From positions 186,001-250,000 of the forward strand of contig WNNJ02002652.1 in assembly GCA_012934845.2 (NCBI GenBank): a DNA stretch of 64,000 nt, read 5' to 3'. This document shows, piece after piece, positions 56,829 to 64,000 of the stretch. The notes under the pieces are model-generated. The model was not told the origin of the DNA. It saw only the letters and a list, made by a program, of their open reading frames with translations, and ran no database searches. The translations under genes and the position numbers were made by a program. Position 1 is the stretch's first letter. Each line of letters starts with the position of its first letter. This DNA is from Pomphorhynchus laevis (taxonomy: Eukaryota; Acanthocephala; Palaeacanthocephala; Echinorhynchida; Pomphorhynchidae).

Positions 56829-56915
56829 AGAACTTCTAATATTGATTCGGACAATATTTTCGATGTATTTTCGTTCACATACTTGAGATATTCAATGTCA
56901 TTGAAAGACAGGTTC
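56829..56915 (-). CDS. LRR exon (copy B), long repeat
   Basis: 87 bp, acceptor TGTGTAG, donor GTAAGTG. It encodes NLSFNDIEYLKYVNENTS and continues to SILEV-L. 29-residue repeat. Confidence 0.78.
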
Positions 56916-56962
56916 CTACACAATTATATATTTGCAATGTAAACACTTGCTATATAACTTAC

Positions 56963-57037
56963 AAAATTTGCAGTTTAGTATTTAAAAGAATGTCGTACAG
57001 TTTGCTAAACTCCGTAATTCTATTAAAAGACATGTCC
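56963..57037 (-). CDS. LRR exon (copy B)
   Basis: 75 bp, acceptor AATTTTTAG, donor GTAAGTT. It encodes DMSFNRITEFSKLYDILL, a clear LxMSFNRI repeat. Confidence 0.8.
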
Positions 57038-57088
57038 CTAAAAATTCAAAAATAAAATATACAAAATTTTTGTTTCCAATGGACATAC

Positions 57089-57160
57089 AGCTTTGATAAA
57101 CTTTTACAGCACGACATTCTATCAATTGCGTTATCAATTCCAGATATATTAGTCAATGAT
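57089..57160 (-). CDS. LRR exon (copy B)
   Basis: 72 bp, acceptor ATGCTTTTAG, donor GTATGT. It encodes SLTNISGIDNAIDRMSC, ending KSLSK-L. Confidence 0.75.
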
Positions 57161-57206
57161 CTAAAAGCATACTTTTGATTTAAAACAGTTACTATATATT
57201 TTATAC

Positions 57207-57275
57207 AATTCTCTGAGTTTATGCAGTAGACAAATATCATAATCCATTATATCCAAGTTTGTATTATAAAGATTC
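57207..57275 (-). CDS. LRR exon (copy B)
   Basis: 69 bp, acceptor AATTTAG, donor GTATAAA. It encodes NLYNTNLDIMDYDICLLHK. The next intron is 46 bp. Confidence 0.75.
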
Positions 57276-57733
57276 CTAAATTAGCCATGTAAGTAGTTAT
57301 TTATAAAATCAAAATAATAGCAAATTGAGATTAAACTTTGACTCGTATTTATTACCAAGAACGCTGGCTTATATCACGTATGCTTAATTATATGATATTC
57401 GTTTAATACAAAACATATTTGCCTATATTTAAAATATTGCAAAAATCGAGTTTAATTAAAGCGGATGTTTGAGAATTTCCTTATGCTTTCATATAAAATC
57501 AATTTTTAGTCCATGTTGGTATATAGGGAATTACAGTGTAAATATGGGTTAACATTTTCAAGTGATTTTAAAATGAGTACTTAAGAACAACATAAATATA
57601 TTTCCAATGTTCGCAATTAAAATATATTTTAAACTGTAAATTGCTATTTACTATTCAATCCACAAAAATCTTTGGAAATTGTTCAAAAGTTGCTAACTTC
57701 AAAAAATTTACTTAAAGAGAATTATATACTTAC

Positions 57734-57805
57734 AAGCTTTCCACATTATAACGGGTAATTGTGAAAATAAATGTATGATCGACAGCGCCATTGTCGAAGA
57801 TTTCA
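57734..57805 (-). CDS. LRR exon (copy B)
   Basis: 72 bp, acceptor AAATTTAG, donor GTAAGTA. It encodes EIFDNGAVDHTFIFTIT, ending VES-L. Confidence 0.7.
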
Positions 57806-57984
57806 CTAAATTTATAAATATAAAAAAAAGATAAATTACTGAAATTCAAAATAACTTGCAAACAAATGTAAATGAATTTATATTTATTTCTAAAAAGAGT
57901 TTTATTTAATTTTAAGAATACAAATTAAGCTAATAAAAATAAAATATTTTTTTTAAAATAATAATAAATCCAGTTCATTAGAAA

Positions 57985-58385
57985 TATAGTGATGGTTCTC
58001 CTACCAACATCGCAAAACAACCCGCGTTTTATCGTTGCACCGCTGCTCTAATTCGCTGCATGAGGAAACTCATTGCCTGTTTATCTCCGGTCGACCGAAC
58101 TAACGTTTCCCAGAAGCTGAACAAAAGCCGCTGCGCTGGTGCTAACTGCTTCTAGGGTTTCGATGGTGATCGGACCAAACTTGTACTGCCGCACATCTAA
58201 GCCGCTATATTTAGTACGCTTCACAAGTTCAGCATTATAAGCAACGGAACCTGCAGAATGTACTGCGCGCGCTCTGTGACAGGCTACGAGAGTGTTTGGG
58301 CATGTAAAGTTCAATACAAGCAATCGCCCAGCCTCCCACTGCAGTAACGAAGCCCCGTTAAGCCGCTTGCTGTCGTCTCTTTTCT
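57985..58385 (-). mobile_element. REL-type element 3' end, third family
   Basis: Minus strand: KRDDSKR.NGASLLQWEAGRL, then NFTCPNTLVACHRARAVH, KYSGLDVRQYKFGPITIETL, and MSFLMQRIRAAVQR. The order D-G...W..GRLL..N/D.T is the end of an endonuclease-like domain in REL-type elements. GC-rich against its surroundings, so it is fairly recent. In an intron of LRR copy B between exons 57734-57805 and 59594-59662. Confidence 0.68.
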
Positions 58386-59590
58386 TTTATTAAAGGTATA
58401 AAATAACTTTTATAATAAAAAGTTATTTAACAAGAGATTCAAACTAATAATAATATTTTTAAATTTGTTTAAATTAGTGGAAGTCTAAAATTACATTTTG
58501 TTTAGAAGTTGTAGAATATTTATAGATACAATTCTAGTTGAGAGTTATATTTATAAAGCTATATTACTGATTAAATTATTTATTAAAAAATCAATATTTT
58601 TTATTTTTATTTTCTAATTTTTTAATTTTTCAAACACTGTAAATTCGTAAGCCGATTTAGCTGCTTTAAAATGATAAATGATTTTGATGGATTAATATAA
58701 TTATTATATTATAATTATATAATATTCCGTTTATAATAAATTAATCAATCAAAATCCAAATTATAATTTATTTAGATTTACTAAAATTAGTGAAAAGCTA
58801 GTAGATTACTATAAATTTAAAAATTGACAAATTACTAAAAATAATATTAAATTATTAAATATTAATAATTTAAAATTATTTAATATTATTTAATACAATA
58901 TATTTAATACATTAACAATATGCAACAAATAGGTCAGTAAACTTATTCATTTGTAGGTTCATATATAGGCAATATAATAATATTATTATATAATATATAC
59001 AATAATATATTTTAGTGAACGATGTCTTCCAAATAAATAATAATTTTACACAGCATTTAAACGCAATATATATCTTAATGCTAAAGCAATATAATATGTT
59101 TGAAAAATATAAATATTTATAAATAAAAATATTTAAAATATATATGAAAACACTGATCAAATTGAAAAACAAATTAACATTATTCAAATTAAAAAATACA
59201 TGTATATATAATGAAAACACTGATCAAACACTGAAAATGTGTAAGCCCATACAGCTGCTTTATTACATAATACAATATTTTGATAGATTAATATAATTAT
59301 TATATAATAATTATATAATATTTTGTTAATAATCAACTACGCAATCAAAATCCGAATTACAATTTATTTAGATCAACTAAAATTAGTGGAAAGATATGAA
59401 AACACTGATCAAATTGAAAAACAAATTAAAATTATTTTAAAATTATTTAATTTAAAATTATTAAAAAATAGTTTTAAATAGATTTGATAAGCATTAATAT
59501 GAAATGTTAGGATTTTCCGAACAAACACGTATTCACATATAAATTTATATTGCTATAAATATTTTGGGATTTTCCCAACAAAAACGTACT
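58386..59590. other. Intron of LRR copy B; AT-rich, internally duplicated
   Basis: GAAAACACTGATCAAATTGAA occurs at about 59143 and 59397, with further partial copies. A 59480-59530 stretch resembles the donor region of exon 59594-59662. No exon recognised. Confidence 0.45.
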
Positions 59591-59593
59591 TAC

Positions 59594-59662
59594 ATATACT
59601 CAACGCAAGGAAAAATATGTTTTGCGAGAAGTTCAGTGATCGACATGATCCGGTCAATTTTC
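59594..59662 (-). CDS. LRR-type exon (copy B)
   Basis: 69 bp, acceptor TTTTACAG, donor GTAAGTA. It encodes KIDRIMSITELLAKHIF. The repeat frame is offset relative to other exons, but phase and splice sites fit. Confidence 0.6.
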
Positions 59663-60492
59663 CTGTAAAATTTGTTATCAGAAAATAAGTTTAGAAAATT
59701 AAGGATTAACAAAAAGGAATTCAAGAATCTACTTGTATTAATTCAATTATTTAGTGAGTCATAAATTGAATCAAATAGATTTATTATTTTATCAAATTAT
59801 TTAAAGATATAAACTAATGTTTAAATGAAATTTTATTTTGTAATAATAGCATTAATCTAAAAATATTTACAAATTAGTTTATACCAAACGTATTCGTTTA
59901 TCTTGCTCGTGATTCCACTCAAAGAATAAATGACAATTTTAATGTTCATATAATTTAGTAAAGTATTTCAAAATTAAGAATAGATCAAAATCAGTTTGTA
60001 GATTTAATTTATTTTCTAGTTTCCTTTTATAATTCGCTATTGAAAAACTCAAGGATCAATAATCAACAAATATCAACAAATATAATTAAGGTAGAAATAA
60101 TCAATTTTATCTAATTGCTCTATTAACATTTAATATAAATAGCTCATGGGTAATAGTTTGCGAAAAACATTTGAGAATGCAACTAGCAAGCATTTCGTAG
60201 CAGTTAGCACACATTTAATTGAAAACATAAATTGAACATTAATATTGACTACCAGTTTCTGTGACATCAATGATTTCTTAACATTTTCTAATACCCGCGC
60301 TTAATGTTTTGCATGAAGTGCTACGATCACTTGTTTTACAATTCACTCATGATATGTCTTAAGCTGATATCGATAAAAGTTTCGAGGGGTCACTGCTTTT
60401 ATTTTACTTTATTAAAGTTAATGCGAACACAAATATAATATGGAAATTTTAATTTAATCACATTGAAATATGATCCCAATTCGAAAACTTAC

Positions 60493-60552
60493 AAGTATTT
60501 AAATTCGTTGTGCTTAGAAAACATTGTCGGACATGTGTAGCCGTATGGATTG
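60493..60552 (-). CDS. LRR-type exon (copy B, first visible), Cys-containing
   Basis: 60 bp, acceptor AAATTAG, donor GTAAGT. It encodes NPYGYTCPTMFSKHNEFKY. Short and Cys-bearing, so perhaps the edge of an N-terminal cap. A decayed duplicate lies at about 60850-60905. Confidence 0.6.
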
Positions 60553-61655
60553 CTAATTTACAAAAGATGATTTAGTACAATTACGCAAACGATCAAATAC
60601 AATAATGTGTTTGAGTAAAAATTTAATAAAGAGATTTTATAATTTACGGTAAAATATGGAATCGAAATAATTCTAATAATTATTTAACTGATTATTAGGC
60701 CACTTGATCGTTGCAAACGATCAAGTATAATAACATTTGATAAAGAAATTTTATAATTTATTCTAAAAATATCGAATCAAAATAGTTCTAAGAAAAATAA
60801 TTGATATTTAAACCCTACGGAAATAAATGAGAAAAACAATTATCGATGATTAGAAAACAGGGCATGTGTAGCGGTAGGGATTGATAATTTACAAAAGATG
60901 ATGTTACACAGTTACGCGAAAAATGTTGCAAATGATTAAATATAAAAATTTTAAGTGGTTAAAAATTTTAAGAGATTTTAAGATTTTTGTAAAAATATTC
61001 GAATTAAAATAGTTAAATATTTAATTGATATTTTAAACCTACTAAAATAAAATATAATAACGATTACAGATTAAAAAAATATTTCTCGAAATATTGACGA
61101 AATTGTTTGATTATACAATTCAGACTAGATATCCCATCACTTAAAGATACTTTTAATCTAGTATAGTCTTTTAAAAGAACTTGCTAGTTTGGCAGATATA
61201 TTTGGGAATATCTTGACATGGAATTTCGAGAACGACTTTAAAGTTTGTGTGCCTTTGAATTCTTAAAAATGCCTGATATTGGGATAACAATTCTATAGTT
61301 CAACAGTATCATATAAGTTCAACCACTAAACAGTACCGTTTAAACCTAAACTCAATATTAAAGTTCACAATATTTTAAATTCGCTTTTGGTTTGCTTTGA
61401 CTATTTTTTTTATGAAGAATTAACACGAAACATTTTCACTTTCCAAAATTTTCGATTTTTAAAAATTTAGTTTTTCGATCAAGTAATATACTAGGGTATA
61501 TTATGGTTGGATTTTTTGAACTGCTATTTCATCAAAACATACAAAATATAAAAGATAAAAAATATGTAGGTTAGCAAAGATTGTGATTTAAAAGTAACGT
61601 ATTTTAAATAGGAGATTAACTATTATAATAGATTTAATAGATTAGGTACTTTGTA
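60553..61655. other. Upstream of the first visible LRR exon; partial local duplications
   Basis: 60580-60780 and 60850-61030 are diverged copies of the segment holding exon 60493-60552. A duplicate of the exon at about 60850-60905 lacks a usable acceptor. A perfect 11-bp hairpin (ACTTGATCGTT/AACGATCAAGT) lies near 60702-60726. No promoter or start codon could be assigned. Confidence 0.45.
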
Positions 61656-61659
61656 TGAC

Positions 61660-62530
61660 TATTGACTGTACCAACACACTGTAGCTTGGTTTTCTTCATA
61701 TCTATTAAACCATGCTTTTCGCGTTTGTTCTAACTTTTCTCTTTCACATACTTCTTCCATCCCGTCCGGTGTTCCAAACGACACCGTATTAGCCCACTTG
61801 CTTTTCTCTATTCTTCTTGGTGACTTGTCTTCGATCTTAGTGTTTCTGCTTCCAAATGTCTGGTCTCAATTTTTAATCAAATTTCTTCTCTTCGTATTTC
61901 TCTGAACCCCGACAAATCAAAAATGATGTGGATCCTTCTTCGACGCCACGGCTTGAAACCTCCCTCCGTATCATCAAATTCTACAATTCTTCATATCGCT
62001 TAAAATCTCGTTTTCTTAGGCTTCCATTGCGACAACCGACTTTCACTTAAACCTTTCGTTAGAGATAAGGTACGCTTATCTAACTTAAATCTCCGCAACT
62101 TCCGTCAAATGCGTAAATTGACCAATTTCTCTTCTTGTATGACTCTCATATCTTCTCTCCTTTCCTCAAGACTTGATTACTGTCTTAGTATATTTTTAAA
62201 GTCCCCTAAATTCACTATTCCCCTACATCGCATCGTCAACGCAACATTTCGAATTATCCTCTGTCATAGTCGTTTTAATAATACATGCCAACATATTGTT
62301 TCTCTCGATTTGCCCTTATCATTTATTGTCGTATTCAAATTTGTCGTCTTCTCATTGTTTTCCGCGCTGTAACTTTTCATACCCCTGCCATTCTTAAACT
62401 TCTTTATCTTGATAATTATCGTTCTGTTTATAGTTCCTTTCCTTTCAGTAATTTCCTCATTTTGCATGCCTTAAACTACTTTATCTTCTTTGACTTCCGC
62501 TTTTTTCTTCAGGCTGCTCCTTTCTAGTGT
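61660..62530 (+). mobile_element. L2/Rex-like LINE fragment, RT palm to C-terminus
   Basis: Plus strand: AWFSSYLLNHAFRVCSN, SIPSGVPNDTVLAHLLFSIL (61668-61830), later KPFVRDKVRLSNLNLRNFRQ and LLSSRLDYCLSIFLKSP, then LHRIVNATFRI (62050-62370), the conserved SRLDYCNS.L block of L2/Rex-like RT. The catalytic palm segment is lost and several frame changes occur. Confidence 0.75.
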
Positions 62531-62689
62531 AATCATCTTACCATTTATATAATATTCATACATAATATATAATATATTCATATATATAATTAAAAGAGTT
62601 CATATGAAATATAATATATAATAAATAATATATTCATATATAATATTCATATATATTTTTTATTTTAAACCACCTAAATCTATTCTTCA

Positions 62690-63070
62690 TTTACAAAACA
62701 TCGTAAACAGAACACTCTGGATTCTTTTTCGTCTTCGTCATTTTAATTGTACATTCAACCAGCTTGCTTCTTTCGATTTGCCTAGCATTTAGTGACGTGT
62801 TCAAATTCGTCTTCTCGTTTCTTTCTGCTCGTAAAGGTTTATAAACTTTCATTTCTCAGCATTCCTTTTCTTAAAAATTTTGTTCTTTTTTCTGTTCCTT
62901 GCGTTTCCGCAATTCCGATTATTTACATGCCTCAAACTAATAAACCTTCTTTAGATAACATTCCTTCCTTGTTACTACTTCGCTCTCATGAAATTATCTG
63001 CCCATTCATATCCACCAAACCATCTACCTGCCTTGTTCTAAACTTTGAATCCTTTCCCATTTAAACAATT
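62690..63070 (+). mobile_element. Second L2/Rex-like LINE C-terminal fragment
   Basis: Plus strand: LQNIVNRTLWILFRLRHFNC, then FNQLASFDLPS. Matches 62225-62330 of the neighbouring fragment (LHRIVNATFRIILCHSRFN). Tandem partial duplicate or separate insertion; AT-rich spacer between. Confidence 0.65.
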
Positions 63071-63293
63071 TATCTGCTTGACTTTTTTATCTTTTTGTTT
63101 GTTAGCGGACTTGTATGGGTGCAGCTCACACGCATTTGCAACGTCAAATAAATATATTATATTATACAATAAAGCATGTAAATTATAAATTAGAAATCAT
63201 TCAGTCATATAAGATTCTTCAAATAAATGCATTTGATTGTATACATTTACATAATAAAAATATTGTGAATATTGCATACACGAGCCATTATTC

Positions 63294-63657
63294 TTAACTG
63301 GTCGGTTTGATATTATCCTCGTGTGGTTGTTTGAATCCTATCAGCATCACTGTACACTACAATCAGCGTGGGTGGACCTCGCTGATCGAATCCACCTCGT
63401 AGTGGATTCGAATTGCGAATATTAGTTACCGCCCACACCAAATATAGAACACATTAATTGTGTAATTTGTTATATAAGCCAAATATAAACCAGCATTTCG
63501 GCGACAAGGAATCAGCAGAAGCAGTAAAAAGGACCGAAACACGAAATGTAGGCGTGGGCTCACTGCTGATGAGGTCCACCCACGCTGATTGTAGTGTACA
63601 GTGATGCTGATAGGATTCAAACAACCACACGAGGATAATATCAAACCGACCAGTTAA
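63294..63657. mobile_element. TTAA-flanked MITE-like element with perfect 86-bp inverted repeats
   Basis: 63295-63380 and 63571-63656 are exact reverse complements (outer end CTGGTCGGTTTGATATTATC). The inverted repeat is bounded by TTAA on both sides (63294-63297 and 63654-63657), the target duplication of piggyBac-type transposons. The core of about 190 bp has a 9-bp perfect hairpin (about 63386-63409) and no gene. Perfect arms imply a recent insertion or gene conversion. Non-autonomous. Confidence 0.75.
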
Positions 63658-64000
63658 TTATAAAAATAATGTAACAGAGACGGTTAAAAAACAATATTTA
63701 TCAAAATTATCTAACAATGCATAATTTATTTTATCGAATAAGTATAAAACTACAAAGGTCTAACCCAATGCTTTGATTGCGAGCAACACGCTCAATATGT
63801 TTTCCAGGAATGCACATTGAATGCAGACACCTTAATATAAAAGGAAGTTTTCGTACAGCTGATAAATACATCACGACATACATGTATAGACAATAATAAT
63901 TAAAAGCTTTCAAAATAAAGTTTGCAATTTCACTAGTAATTGACACGTTAATGTAGATAATTTATTAGCAACAAAGTTTTTCAGTCTGGGCAATATTAAT
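63658..64000. other. No gene seen
   Basis: AT-rich to the window end. One 71-codon minus frame (63731-63946) without known motif. Confidence 0.35.

Larger units (their letters stand above)
41389..60552 (-). other. LRR gene copy B: at least 20 single-repeat exons over 19 kb
   Basis: Host gene, minus strand. Exons in transcript order: 60493-60552, 59594-59662, 57734-57805, 57207-57275, 57089-57160, 56963-57037, 56829-56915, 56662-56730, 56527-56607, 56403-56474, 54706-54771, 52173-52241, 50871-50936, 50751-50822, 50097-50150, 49614-49685, 48619-48690, 48504-48572, 47058-47126, 41389-41460. All are in phase 2, flanked by AG and GT, with open frames. Lengths of 54-87 bp equal one LRR each. Seven exons are packed in 873 bp with introns of 46-98 bp. 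At least eight mobile elements occupy the longer introns. A start codon, cap and C-terminal domain were not found, so the product may be an LGR-like, Toll-like or other LRR receptor, or a secreted LRR protein. Whether it is still expressed is unknown. Confidence 0.78.

Noticed and set aside
58912-59220. 102-codon minus-strand frame
   Set aside because: Extremely AT-rich, Ile/Tyr/Phe/Asn-only composition inside an intron; not credible as a gene.
63529-63577. Complete hammerhead ribozyme in the TTAA element
   Set aside because: Only stem II and the two core strands can be drawn, in permuted order. Stems I and III and a proper cleavage site could not be formed, so it is kept only as a speculative note.

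Overview
The window is AT-rich eukaryotic DNA from an invertebrate metazoan; I cannot fix the phylum. It is dense in decayed non-LTR retrotransposons of several clades, Penelope-like elements and satellite DNA. The host genes have very short introns (mostly 46-54 bp) and short exons, so they do not appear as long open frames.

Host genes. Splice-site reading reveals leucine-rich-repeat (LRR) genes built almost entirely of one-repeat exons (54-87 bp), joined by phase-2 introns with GT..AG ends. Three copies are visible. Copy A lies on the minus strand (about 6.07-10.83 kb, ten exons). Copy B lies on the minus strand (about 41.4-60.6 kb, twenty exons plus one decayed exon). Copy C lies on the plus strand (about 16.3-27.1 kb, five exons recognised, three of them matching A or B). 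A and B align exon by exon and through much intron sequence, so they are a diverged segmental duplication. C carries an inverted copy of part of the same block. No start codon, signal peptide or membrane segment was found, so the family (for example relaxin/glycoprotein-hormone-receptor-like or another LRR receptor) stays open.

Mobile DNA, left to right. A jockey/CR1-type LINE is nested in a Penelope-like copy (0-3.6 kb). An RTE-type LINE follows (3.6-5.8 kb). A Ty3/gypsy pol fossil lies at 11.2-12.4 kb, then Penelope-like fragments and tandem repeats (12.6-16.7 kb). A 5'-truncated LINE (18.8-20.3 kb) and another LINE piece (20.4-21.5 kb) precede a nearly complete, recently inserted LINE (22.06-26.36 kb). 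That LINE has an 819-residue ORF2, a zinc-knuckle ORF1 and a 23-bp target-site duplication. Pieces of endonuclease/RT elements resembling the REL (restriction-like endonuclease) lineage lie at 27.6-29.0, 32.0-33.8, 34.1-36.9, 52.8-53.4 and 58.0-58.4 kb. A 1.7-kb array of a 16-bp satellite sits at 29.46-31.19 kb. A second gypsy fossil (36.9-37.3 kb) and the most complete Penelope-like copy (37.6-39.7 kb) follow. Further LINE pieces sit inside the introns of LRR copy B, and more LINE remains occupy 61.7-63.1 kb. A perfect 86-bp terminal-inverted-repeat element flanked by TTAA closes the window (63.29-63.66 kb).

Most of the window is therefore introns of a duplicated LRR gene family swollen by nested transposons. 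No RNA genes or CRISPR-like arrays were seen.
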